Positions 56,237 through 64,000 of a stretch of 64,000 bases of DNA are shown here, piece by piece. The stretch covers positions 307,977-371,976 of the forward strand of contig NZ_BMGI01000005.1 in assembly GCF_014640115.1 (NCBI RefSeq). Reading direction: 5' to 3'. Every line of letters begins with the position of its first letter. The stretch's first letter is position 1. The translations under genes were made by a program, and so were the position numbers. Under the pieces are notes generated by a model that ran no database searches, was not told where the DNA came from, and worked only from the letters and a program-made list of their open reading frames with translations. Source of the DNA: Sinisalibacter lacisalsi (GTDB lineage: Bacteria; Pseudomonadota; Alphaproteobacteria; Rhodobacterales; Rhodobacteraceae).

Positions 56237-57244
56237 ATGGACAAGGCGGAGGACCTGGTCGCCGATATCGAGGCGCTGGGCGGAAAGCTCGGTCAGGCCC
56301 GCGCGATGATCGCGCGCCGGATCATTGGCCAGACGCAGGTGGTGGAGCTGACGCTCGCGGCGATGCTGGCGGGCGGGCACGCGCTGCTCATCGGCCTGCC
56401 GGGGCTCGGCAAGACCCGCCTCGTCGACACGCTCTCGACGGTGATGGGCCTGCAAGGCGGGCGGGTGCAGTTCACCCCCGACCTGATGCCGGCCGACATC
56501 ATCGGCTCGGAAGTGCTGGAAGAAGGCACCGAGGGCAGCCGCGCGTTTCGCTTCCTGCCCGGCCCGGTGTTCTGCCAGCTGCTGCTGGCCGACGAGATCA
56601 ACCGCGCCAGCCCGCGCACCCAATCGGCGCTCCTGCAGGCGATGCAGGAGCGCGAGGTGACGGTGGCGGGCCAGGCGCACCGGCTGGAGGCGCCGTTCCA
56701 CGTCCTGGCGACGCAGAACCCGCTCGAGCAGGAGGGCACCTACCCGCTGCCCGAGGCGCAGCTCGACCGGTTCCTGTTGCAGATCGACGTCGCCTATCCC
56801 AGCCGCGCCGACGAGCGCGACATCCTGCGCGCCACCACCGGCGCGGAGGAGGCGGCGGTCTCACCGGTGTTCAGCGCCGATGACCTGATCGCGGCCCAAC
56901 GCCTGCTTCGGCGGATGCCGGTGGGCGACGCGGTGATGGAACTGATCCTCGACCTCGTGCGCGCCTGCCGTCCCGACGACGAGACCGCCCCCGATTTCGT
57001 GCGCGACGCGGTGGCCTGGGGGCCGGGCCCGCGCGCGGCGCAGGCGCTGATGCTGCTGGTGCGTGCGCGGGCGCTGCTTTCGGGCCGCCTCGCCCCCGGC
57101 CTCGACGACGTGATCGCGCTGGCCGGCCCGGTGCTGATCCACCGCATGGCGCTGGGCTACGCCGCCCGCGCGCGCGGCGAAAGCCTCGCGGGGGTGATCG
57201 ACCCTGTCGTCGCCGGGCTTCGGGCCTCCGAGGCCGCCGCCTGA
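56237..57244 (+). CDS. MoxR-family AAA+ ATPase
   Basis: This 335-residue chaperone-like ATPase has Walker A GLPGLGKT at 53-60, Walker B LLLADEINRA and the sensor ATQNPLEQEGTYPLPEAQLDRF. MoxR proteins help mature metal- or VWA-containing complexes. The ATG at 56237 has AAGGAGA upstream. It heads a plus-strand operon with the DUF58, DUF4159 and large membrane protein genes; repeat copy D lies after it. Confidence 0.95.
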   Translation: MDKAEDLVADIEALGGKLGQARAMIARRIIGQTQVVELTLAAMLAGGHALLIGLPGLGKTRLVDTLSTVMGLQGGRVQFTPDLMPADIIGSEVLEEGTEGSRAFRFLPGPVFCQLLLADEINRASPRTQSALLQAMQEREVTVAGQAHRLEAPFHVLATQNPLEQEGTYPLPEAQLDRFLLQIDVAYPSRADERDILRATTGAEEAAVSPVFSADDLIAAQRLLRRMPVGDAVMELILDLVRACRPDDETAPDFVRDAVAWGPGPRAAQALMLLVRARALLSGRLAPGLDDVIALAGPVLIHRMALGYAARARGESLAGVIDPVVAGLRASEAAA

Positions 57245-57264
57245 TCCGATGACCCGGCGCCCCT

Positions 57265-57315
57265 CTTCATCCTGGTCCAAATACCTCGGGGGGTCCGGGG
57301 GGCAGCGCCCCCCGG
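57265..57315 (+). repeat. intergenic repeat element, copy D
   Basis: CTTCATCCTGGTCC, AAATACCTCGGGGGG, TCC, then a 9-base perfect stem CCGGGGGGC-AGC-GCCCCCCGG (57295-57315). It is inside the moxR operon, in the same direction as the genes. Copies C and D share CTTCATCCTGG, while A and B share CTTCTTGGGTC. Confidence 0.75.
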
Positions 57316-57325
57316 CCTTGCCGTC

Positions 57326-58189
57326 ATGACCCGATTGCGCCCCCGTGCCGAAGCGCTGGCCGATCCGCTGCCGCCGCTTCTCGCCCGCGCCCGTCACCTC
57401 GCCGCAGGTATCGTGCTCGGCGAGCACGGCCGCCGCCGCCCCGGGCTGGGCGATGCCTTCTGGCAGTTTCGCCCGGCCCAGCCCGGCGACCCGGCGCGCG
57501 CCATCGACTGGCGCCGCTCGGCCCGCTCCGACCAGCACTTCGTGCAGGAAAAGGAGTGGCAGGCGGCGCAGGCGGTGATGTTCTGGGTCGATCGCGCGGC
57601 GTCGATGCGCTTTGCCTCGGGCAAGGGCCTCGAGACCAAGGCCGAACGCGCCGCGCTCATCGCCCTGGCCACGGCGATCCTGCTGGTGAACGGCGGCGAG
57701 CGCGTCGGCCTGAGCGAAACCGAGGCGCCGCCGATGCGCGGGCCGTTGCAGCTTGAGCGGATCGCTGCGGCGCTGGCCGAGCCGGGCGCGCCCGACTATG
57801 GCGCGCCGCATCTGGCCACCCTGCCGCGGCACGCCCGCGCGGTGTTTCTCTCCGATTTCCTCGGGCCGCTCGACCCGGTCGAGGCCGCGCTCACCACCGC
57901 CGCCGACCGTGGCGTGACCGGCGCGCTGCTCCAGGTGCTCGACCCGGCGGAGGAGGGTTTTCCCTATGGCGGACGCACGGTGTTTCAATCGGTGGGCGGG
58001 AGCGTCGCGCATGAAACCCGGCAGGCGGGTGATCTGAAGGCGCGCTACCTCGACAGGCTGGCCGAACGCAAGGCCCGGCTCGACGAGCTGGCGCGCCGGA
58101 CCGGCTGGCAATACCACCTTCATCACACCGGCGATGCGCCCTCCTCGGCGCTGCTCTGGCTCTACCGCGCGCTGGAGGGGCGGATCTGA
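57326..58189 (+). CDS. DUF58 domain protein
   Basis: This 287-residue soluble protein carries the DUF58 core (FRPAQPGDPARAIDWRRSARSD near 49-70), then a VWA-like half with FWVDRAASMRF, whose MIDAS-type serine is present. DUF58 proteins are partners of MoxR ATPases. It overlaps the next gene by one base. Confidence 0.92.
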   Translation: MTRLRPRAEALADPLPPLLARARHLAAGIVLGEHGRRRPGLGDAFWQFRPAQPGDPARAIDWRRSARSDQHFVQEKEWQAAQAVMFWVDRAASMRFASGKGLETKAERAALIALATAILLVNGGERVGLSETEAPPMRGPLQLERIAAALAEPGAPDYGAPHLATLPRHARAVFLSDFLGPLDPVEAALTTAADRGVTGALLQVLDPAEEGFPYGGRTVFQSVGGSVAHETRQAGDLKARYLDRLAERKARLDELARRTGWQYHLHHTGDAPSSALLWLYRALEGRI

Positions 58190-60969
58190 TGTTCAGCCTC
58201 GGCCCGATCGGGTTTTCCGCACCATGGCTGCTCCTCGCGCTTGTCGCCCTGCCGGTCCTGTGGTGGCTCTTGCGCGCCGTGCCGCCTGCGCCGATCCGCC
58301 GCGTCTTTCCCGGCGTGATCCTGCTCCTCGGCCTCGACGACAAGGATCACGAAACGGATCGCACGCCTTGGTGGCTCCTGCTCCTGCGGCTGCTCGCGGT
58401 TGCGGCGATGATCGTCGGCTTCGCCGGTCCGGTGCTGAACCCCGAGCCGCGGGTGCCGGGCAGCGGGCCGCTGGTGGTGCTGATCGACGACGGCTGGGCC
58501 GCCGCGCCGGACTGGCCGGCGCGCATCGAGGCGGCGGAGCGGGCGCTGAAGACGGCGCAAGCGGCGGGACGACGGGCGGCGGTCGTGCTCGTGTCGCAGC
58601 CGCCGCGAGACCCGGGCGAGTTGCCCCTGCGCGCCGCCGGCGATGCCGCTGCCGCCCTGCCCGGCCTCGCGCCGCGCCCCTTCGCGCCCGATCACGGCCC
58701 GATGCTGGACTGGGCGCGCGGCCTCGACGCATCGGCTCAGGTCGAAACCCTCTGGCTCTCCGACGGGCTTGAAAGCCCGGCACGCGCCGATCTTGCCGGT
58801 GTTCTTGCCGATCTCGGGCCGCTTACCGTGCTGGAGCCCCCCGCCCCGCGCCTCGGGCTGCGCCCGGCGCGGATCGAGGGCGGGATGGTGCAGGTCACCG
58901 CGCTGCGGTCGCGCCCGGCGGGGGCGCAGGAAATCGCCATCACCGGCCTCGGGCCCGATCCGGCCGGGGTCGAGCGCGCGCTGGTGCGCGCCACGCTCGA
59001 CTTTGCCGACGGGGCCAGCGAGGCGCGTGCGGAGCTTTCGCTGCCGCCGGAGTTGCGCAACCGGGTGGCGCGGTTCGAGATCGAGGGCCTGCGCGCCGCC
59101 GGCGCCGTCACCCTCGCCGACGATTCGCTCAGGCGCCGCAAGGTGGCGCTGATCGAGGGCGGCGCCGGCCGCGAGGGGCTGGAACTGCTCTCGCCGCTGC
59201 ACTACCTGCGCGAGGCGCTGACGCCCACGGCGGAGGTTCTGGAAGGCCCGCTCGCCGACCTGGTCGCCACCGGACCCGACGTCATCATCCTCGCCGATGT
59301 CGCGACCCTCGCCCCGGCCGGGGCGGAGGCCCTGCAAACCTGGGTGGCCGAGGGCGGGCTGCTGCTGCGCTTCGCCGGACCCCGGCTTGCCGCCGCCGAC
59401 GCCGGACGCGGCGACGACGATCCGCTCCTGCCGGTGCGCCTGCGCGCGGGCGGGCGCAGCCTTGGCGGTGCGATGAGCTGGGGCGCGCCGCGTGCGCTCG
59501 CGCCCTTCGCCGAGGACTCGCCGTTCTACGGCCTTGCCATTCCCGACGACGTGACCGTGAGCGCGCAGGTTCTGGCCGAGCCGGGGCCGGCGCTTGCCGA
59601 GCGCACCATCGCGGCGCTGGCAGACGGCACCCCGCTTGTCACCCGCAAGGCGCTGGGCGACGGGCAGGTGGTTCTGGTGCACAGCACCGCCAATGCCGAA
59701 TGGTCGAGCCTGCCGCTCTCGGGGCTGTTCGTGCAGATGCTCGAACGCCTCGCGGTTTCAACCCCCGCCGGCAGCCCGGATCGTGGCGAGCTTGCCGGCA
59801 CGACATGGCTGCCCGAACGGCTGCTCGACGGGTTCGGCGCGCTTTCCGACGCGGGCGACCGGCCGGGCATTGCCGGCGAGGCGCTCACCGGCACGCCGGG
59901 GCCGGAGCTGCTGCCCGGGCTCTACCGCGCTGAGGCGCGGCGGGTGGCGGTGAACGTGCTCGGCCCGGAGGCCGTGCTGGGCGCGGCGGACTGGCCGATG
60001 GGCATCACCCCCGAGTGGCAGGACGCGGGCCCGGAGCGCGACCTTTCGGGATGGCTACTGATGGCCGCGCTGGCGCTGCTGGCCGCCGATATCCTCGCCG
60101 CCCTCGCGCTTTCCGGCCGGCTCGCGCACGGCGCCGGGAGCGCGGCGGCGGGGCTGGCGCTGGCGCTTGTCGTCCTCACCCCCGGCGAAACCCGGGCCCA
60201 GGACGGGATCGACCTCGCCACGATCGCCGCGGCGGACAACGTCACGCTTGCCTATGTTCGCACCGGGAACCCTGGGATCGACCGGGTTTCGGAAGCCGGG
60301 CTTGCGGGATTGTCCGACCAGATCTTCATGCGCTCCTCGGTAGAACCCTCGCCGCCGGCGGGCGTCGACCTGGAGGCCGACGAACTGGCGGTCTACCCGC
60401 TGATCTACTGGCCGGTCACGGCCGACCAGCCCACGCCCTCCGATGCCGCCTATGCGCGGCTCAACGCCTATCTGCGCGCCGGCGGGATGATCCTGTTCGA
60501 CACCCGCGACGGCGATATCGCGGGCTTCGGCTCCGGCACCACGGCGGAGGGCGCGCGGCTCAGAAGCCTCGCCCGTCCGCTCGACATTCCGCCGCTCGAA
60601 CCGGTGCCCAGCGACCATGTGCTGACCCGCGCCTTCTACCTCCTGAACGATTTCCCGGGCCGTCACGCCGGGCGCGAGATCTGGGTCGAGGCCGCCCCGC
60701 CGGATGCCGAGCGCGCCGACGGCATGCCGTTTCGCAACCTCAATGACGGCGTCACCCCGGTGGTGATCGGCGGCAACGACTGGGCGGGGGCCTGGGCGGT
60801 GGACGAAACCGGCCAGCCGATGTTGCCGGTTGGCCGCGGCTATGCCGGCGAGCGCCAGCGCGAGATGGCCTATCGCTTCGGCGTCAACCTGGTGATGCAC
60901 GTGCTTACCGGCAATTATAAATCCGACCAGGTGCACGTGCCGGCGCTTCTCGAAAGGCTCGGGCAATGA
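58189..60969 (+). CDS. BatA-like N-terminal / DUF4159 membrane protein
   Basis: This 926-residue protein has two N-terminal hydrophobic segments (about 10-28 and 62-80, BatA-type), a large VWA/glutamine-amidotransferase-like middle, two hydrophobic segments near 620-675, and a C-terminal DUF4159 domain from about 700. It overlaps the downstream gene by four bases. Related operons in Bacteroides were linked to aerotolerance; here the role is unknown. Confidence 0.9.
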   Translation: MFSLGPIGFSAPWLLLALVALPVLWWLLRAVPPAPIRRVFPGVILLLGLDDKDHETDRTPWWLLLLRLLAVAAMIVGFAGPVLNPEPRVPGSGPLVVLIDDGWAAAPDWPARIEAAERALKTAQAAGRRAAVVLVSQPPRDPGELPLRAAGDAAAALPGLAPRPFAPDHGPMLDWARGLDASAQVETLWLSDGLESPARADLAGVLADLGPLTVLEPPAPRLGLRPARIEGGMVQVTALRSRPAGAQEIAITGLGPDPAGVERALVRATLDFADGASEARAELSLPPELRNRVARFEIEGLRAAGAVTLADDSLRRRKVALIEGGAGREGLELLSPLHYLREALTPTAEVLEGPLADLVATGPDVIILADVATLAPAGAEALQTWVAEGGLLLRFAGPRLAAADAGRGDDDPLLPVRLRAGGRSLGGAMSWGAPRALAPFAEDSPFYGLAIPDDVTVSAQVLAEPGPALAERTIAALADGTPLVTRKALGDGQVVLVHSTANAEWSSLPLSGLFVQMLERLAVSTPAGSPDRGELAGTTWLPERLLDGFGALSDAGDRPGIAGEALTGTPGPELLPGLYRAEARRVAVNVLGPEAVLGAADWPMGITPEWQDAGPERDLSGWLLMAALALLAADILAALALSGRLAHGAGSAAAGLALALVVLTPGETRAQDGIDLATIAAADNVTLAYVRTGNPGIDRVSEAGLAGLSDQIFMRSSVEPSPPAGVDLEADELAVYPLIYWPVTADQPTPSDAAYARLNAYLRAGGMILFDTRDGDIAGFGSGTTAEGARLRSLARPLDIPPLEPVPSDHVLTRAFYLLNDFPGRHAGREIWVEAAPPDAERADGMPFRNLNDGVTPVVIGGNDWAGAWAVDETGQPMLPVGRGYAGERQREMAYRFGVNLVMHVLTGNYKSDQVHVPALLERLGQ

Positions 60970-63029
60970 ACGCGTCGTCGGTGATCTTCGACCCGGCCTT
61001 TGCCTGGCCGGTGCTCTGGGCCGCCGCGGCCGTGGTTCTGGCGCTCACCGCGCTGGCGCTCTGGCGCGGGCTGAAGGGCTGGGCGCTGCGCGCGCTCGCA
61101 GCGGGGGCGCTGCTCGTCGCGCTGGCCGGGCCTTCGCTGCAGAGCGAAGACCGCGCCGGACTTGGCGACATCCTGCTCGCGGTGGTCGATGAAAGCGCCT
61201 CGCAGGGATTGTCGGACCGGGCGGCGCAGACCGAAGCCGCGCTCGCCGCGCTTGAGCGCGAGGCGATGGCGCGGGGGCTGGATCTGCGCGTCGCCCGGCT
61301 CGGCAATGGCGCCGACAACCGCGGCACGCTGGCGATGACCGCGCTCGCGGCGGCGCTGGCGGAGGTGCCGCGCGACCGGGTGGCGGCGATGGTGCTGATC
61401 TCCGATGGCCAGGTGCATGACATCGAGGCCGCCCCTGCCCTGCCCGCGCCGCTTCACCTGCTCACCACCGGCCGCAGCGACGACTGGGATCGCCGCCTGC
61501 GCATCACCAGCGCCCCGGCCTTCGCCATCCTCGGCGAGGAACAGGTTATCGGGCTGCGGATCGACGACGACGGCGCCGGCCCGGGCGACGAGATCGCGAC
61601 CCTTGCGATCTCGGTCGATGGCGGCGAACCAAGCCTGCACGAGGTGCCGATCGGGCGCGACCTGCAGATGCCGGTGACACTCAGCCACGGCGGGCAGAAC
61701 GTGATCCAGTTCACCACCGAGGTAGCCGAGGGCGAGTTGACCGAGCGCAACAACGCCGCCGTGGTGGCGATCAACGGTGTGCGCGACCGTCTGCGCGTGC
61801 TGCTCGTCTCGGGCGAGCCGCACCCCGGCACGCGGACCTGGCGCAACCTGTTGAAGTCCGACAGCGCGGTGGATCTCGTGCATTTCACCATCCTGCGCCC
61901 GCCGGAAAAGCAGGACGGCGTGCCGGTGACCGAGCTGAGCCTGATCGCCTTCCCCACCCAGGAGCTGTTTCTCGAAAAGATCGACGAGTTCGACCTGATC
62001 ATCTTCGACCGCTACATGCTGCGCGGCATCCTGCCCGCCGCCTACCTCGCCTCGGTGCGCGACTACATCAGCAACGGCGGCGCGGTGCTGATCTCGGCGG
62101 GGCCGGATTTCGCCTCGGCCCGGAGCCTTGCCCGCTCGCCGCTGGGCGAGGTGCTGCCGGGGCGGCCCAGCTCGCGGCTGATCGAAACGCCCTACCTGCC
62201 CGAAGTGACCGACCTCGGCGCGCGCCACCCGGTCACGCGCGGGCTCGAAGGTTTCGGCCCCGATGGCGGCTGGGGGCGCTGGCTCAGGCAGGTCGAGCTT
62301 GACGTGCCCGAGGGCACGGGGATGACGGTGATGAGCGGGGCCGAAGGCGCGCCGCTGCTCGTGCTCGACCGGGTCGAGGACGGCCGCGTGGCGCTGATCG
62401 CCTCCGACCACGCCTGGCTCTGGGCACGCGGCTACGAGGGCGGTGGCCCGCAGCTCGAGCTTTTGCGCCGCCTCGCGCACTGGATGATGAAGGAGCCGGA
62501 CCTCGAAGAGGAGGCGCTGACCGCCGAAGCCAAGGGCAGCGAGGTGACGATCACCCGCCGCTCGCTGGACACCGGCGCGCGGGAGGTGACGGTCACCGGT
62601 CCCGATGGCGAGGTGACGGTGCTGCCCCTCGCCGAGCGCCAGCCCGGGGTTTTCAGCACCACCTTCGATGCGCCCGCGATGGGCCTTTACCGGCTCGCAG
62701 ACGGCGCGCAGGAGGCGGTGATCGCGGTCGGCCCCTCGGCGCCGAAGGAATTCGAGGCAACGCTCGCCAGCGCCGCGCCGCTCGCCCCGGTGATCGCGCC
62801 CACGGGCGGCGGTGCGGTGGCGCTGGAGGACGGCACGCCGACCCTGCGCCCGGTGCGCCCGGGCCGCAACGCCGCCGGGCGCGGCTGGATCGGCTACACC
62901 CCGCGCGAGGCCTACGTGGTGGAGGCGCTCACGGTCACCCCGCTCGCTCCGCCCTGGCTGATGCTGCTGATCGCCGCCGGCCTCGCGCTGGCGGCCTGGC
63001 TCGTGGAAGGTCGGCGGCGCCGGCCCTGA
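60966..63029 (+). CDS. large membrane-anchored VWA/amidotransferase-like protein of the moxR operon
   Basis: This 687-residue protein has two N-terminal hydrophobic segments (about 10-30 and 35-50), a VWA-like region (LLAVVDESASQGLSDRAAQ, serine-rich MIDAS-like), a type-1 glutamine-amidotransferase-like domain in the middle (RVLLVSGEPHPGTRTWRN), and a single C-terminal anchor (WLMLLIAAGLALAAWLVEG) followed by arginines. No catalytic cysteine is obvious. The moxR operon ends here, about 200 bases before the tRNA. I do not recognise a specific family name. Confidence 0.85.
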   Translation: MNASSVIFDPAFAWPVLWAAAAVVLALTALALWRGLKGWALRALAAGALLVALAGPSLQSEDRAGLGDILLAVVDESASQGLSDRAAQTEAALAALEREAMARGLDLRVARLGNGADNRGTLAMTALAAALAEVPRDRVAAMVLISDGQVHDIEAAPALPAPLHLLTTGRSDDWDRRLRITSAPAFAILGEEQVIGLRIDDDGAGPGDEIATLAISVDGGEPSLHEVPIGRDLQMPVTLSHGGQNVIQFTTEVAEGELTERNNAAVVAINGVRDRLRVLLVSGEPHPGTRTWRNLLKSDSAVDLVHFTILRPPEKQDGVPVTELSLIAFPTQELFLEKIDEFDLIIFDRYMLRGILPAAYLASVRDYISNGGAVLISAGPDFASARSLARSPLGEVLPGRPSSRLIETPYLPEVTDLGARHPVTRGLEGFGPDGGWGRWLRQVELDVPEGTGMTVMSGAEGAPLLVLDRVEDGRVALIASDHAWLWARGYEGGGPQLELLRRLAHWMMKEPDLEEEALTAEAKGSEVTITRRSLDTGAREVTVTGPDGEVTVLPLAERQPGVFSTTFDAPAMGLYRLADGAQEAVIAVGPSAPKEFEATLASAAPLAPVIAPTGGGAVALEDGTPTLRPVRPGRNAAGRGWIGYTPREAYVVEALTVTPLAPPWLMLLIAAGLALAAWLVEGRRRRP

Positions 63030-63189
63030 CCGCCGCGCGCTTTCGCGCCAGCCGGGCGCGACCATCGGCGAGACGAAAGGAAAATTTCCCTCGCGCCCTG
63101 CGCCGACCGCGCCACGGGGCTTTCTTTTGGTTCGTTTTCAAAGAGTTCGCCCGCGTCCGGCCATCTCCGGCAACCGCGGTGATTTCACC

Positions 63190-63219
63190 TTGAATTTCCT
63201 GTGGTTGGGCGGCTATACG
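63190..63219 (+). promoter_or_regulatory. tRNA-Ser promoter
   Basis: TTGAAT (63190-63195), 18 bases, then TATACG (63214-63219), seven bases before the tRNA. It is a good match for a stable-RNA promoter. Confidence 0.6.
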
Positions 63220-63226
63220 GGTCGGC

Positions 63227-63316
63227 GGAGACGTGGCCGAGTGGTCGAAGGCGCTCCCCTGCTAAGGGAGTAGGCGGGAAACCGTCTCGAGGGTTCGAAT
63301 CCCTTCGTCTCCGCCA
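63227..63316 (+). tRNA. tRNA-Ser (anticodon GCU)
   Basis: The 7-base acceptor stem GGAGACG pairs with CGTCTCC (63306-63312), followed by discriminator G and an encoded CCA (63314-63316). The anticodon loop CTGCTAA gives GCU, reading AGC/AGU serine codons. The long variable arm and GGTTCGAATCC T-arm confirm tRNA-Ser. Confidence 0.97.
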
Positions 63317-63692
63317 CTAATTTCGATTAATGTATTGTTTTTAAATGATTTTTTAACTTTCGGGCGTGCAAGGGATACAATTCGGGATACATTTCTCACG
63401 GCTGGGTGGCCGTGAGCGGTTAGATGGTCGTGATCAGGACAGCACGGATACCACGATTTGATTCACCAGAGCCGGAACTCTCCCTTGCCGCTCTGTTTGG
63501 GCCGTAGGTCTTGGCTTCCCGGACATTTTTTCGGTGTCTCCGATCGCAGGTCAAAGGTCATCCTGATTTCGGGTTTCAAGATGCCATTATCGCCGGAAAA
63601 CTCTCGCCAAGGGCGGTAGAGAAGGGGTAGTGCCCCGGGAAGTGGTGTAGGAACTGGCGTCCACCTGCTTCTTCATTGCCGGTGTTGCTCGT
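63317..63692. other. lower-GC segment downstream of the tRNA, no gene
   Basis: No supportable gene. The base composition falls right after the tRNA. Present are the tandem GGGATACAATTC / GGGATACATTTC (63372-63395), the perfect 8-base hairpin CTCACGGC-TGGGTG-GCCGTGAG (63395-63416), and around 63620-63650 a GGGGTAGTGCCCC-containing stretch that could be the end of the insertion sequence. Confidence 0.5.
63372..63395 (+). repeat. tandem 12-mer beside the tRNA
   Basis: GGGATACAATTC is followed at once by GGGATACATTTC, differing at one base. Such short direct repeats near a tRNA 3' end are often recombinase arm sites or leftovers of integration. Confidence 0.5.
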
Positions 63693-64000
63693 TCACTGAG
63701 CGGCGATCATCGTCGCCGCGTCGTCATCGTTGCACATGGCGGTCAGCTTTTCCATCGGCATGTAACGGCGGGAGACGGCCCACTCATCGTTCTGCTCCAG
63801 CATGAGCGCCCCGACGAGGCGGATCACGGCCTCGCGGTTCGGGAAGATCCCGACCACGTTGGTCCGCCGCTTGATCTCCTTGTTGACGCGCTCCAGCGGG
63901 TTGGTAACCGGTATGAGGTTCTCGGTGCCGATGTTCGGCGTTGATTCTTTGATCAGGGTGTATGCTGCGAGCATCCGGGACAGAGGCACCGGGAGCACGA
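63693..64000 (-). mobile_element. 3' end of an IS256-family transposase (cut by the window edge)
   Basis: The C-terminal part shows the IS256 signature: TNPLERVNKEIKRR, then VVGIFPNREAVIRLVGALMLEQNDEW and a RRYMPME ending. Upstream of TNPLER the roughly 32 residues do not look like IS256 (I would expect a segment ending in H-x-x-x-x-S before TNPLER), so the copy may be internally deleted or rearranged. The rest lies beyond 64000. Confidence 0.8.

Overview
The window is high-GC DNA with dense, often overlapping genes and many ATGA/GTGA junctions. Gene content and order (rsmI-yraN-gshB, glnD-murJ, nfuA-tsaB-rimI, a MoxR/DUF58/DUF4159 block, a LuxI-type synthase, TIGR02186 next to a TauE-like permease) point to an alphaproteobacterium, most likely Rhodobacteraceae (roseobacter-like). 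This is inference from gene content; no rRNA is present.

Region 1 (180-11788, all minus strand) is an aerobic benzoyl-CoA epoxidation ('box') locus. In transcription order it holds a DUF4863 protein, benzoate-CoA ligase, an alpha/beta hydrolase, a DUF309 protein, boxC, boxB, an unrecognised 56-residue four-cysteine protein, boxA, a hotdog thioesterase, the regulator boxR, and a fused hydratase/3-hydroxyacyl-CoA dehydrogenase. Benzoate would be activated to benzoyl-CoA, epoxidised by BoxAB, ring-cleaved by BoxC and sent to beta-oxidation. No boxD aldehyde dehydrogenase and no benzoate transporter are inside the window. Seven TGCA-N6-TGCA-type boxes sit before DUF4863, boxC and boxR; two of them overlap plausible -10 elements, which gives a readable picture of the local BoxR regulon.

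Region 2 (11904-40485) is mostly housekeeping: an M3 oligopeptidase, a ThiF/MoeB protein, dut, coaBC, a ChaN-like protein, cobU, a histidine phosphatase, comM/yifB, an alpha/beta hydrolase, gshB, yraN, rsmI, an LpoA-like lipoprotein, glnD, murJ, a rhomboid-fold protein that has lost its catalytic residues, trpS, a branched-chain aminotransferase, a universal stress protein, an EamA transporter, nfuA, tsaB, rimI, a TauE/SafE permease with TIGR02186, and a minus-strand run luxI - SF1 helicase - SDR.

Region 3 (40682-63029) holds an EEP-family nuclease/phosphatase, a CDF exporter, a PiT phosphate transporter with a Pho-box-like triple repeat at its start, a Nudix hydrolase, hrpB, a DUF3108 protein, meaB, an ABC exporter, a Flp-pilin-like protein, hypC-hypD-hypE without hydrogenase genes, hydroxypyruvate isomerase, DUF1285, and a moxR-DUF58-DUF4159-membrane protein operon.

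Region 4 (63130-64000) is a tRNA-Ser(GCU) followed by lower-GC sequence with a tandem 12-mer, a hairpin and the 3' end of an IS256-family transposase. It looks like the edge of a mobile or accessory segment. A repeated intergenic element, with a conserved AAATACCTC core next to a G/C hairpin, occurs four times in the window.

The best candidate for something undescribed is the four-cysteine mini-protein translationally coupled to boxA. Its CX2CX2CX3C spacing suggests a single [4Fe-4S] cluster in the BoxAB electron path.
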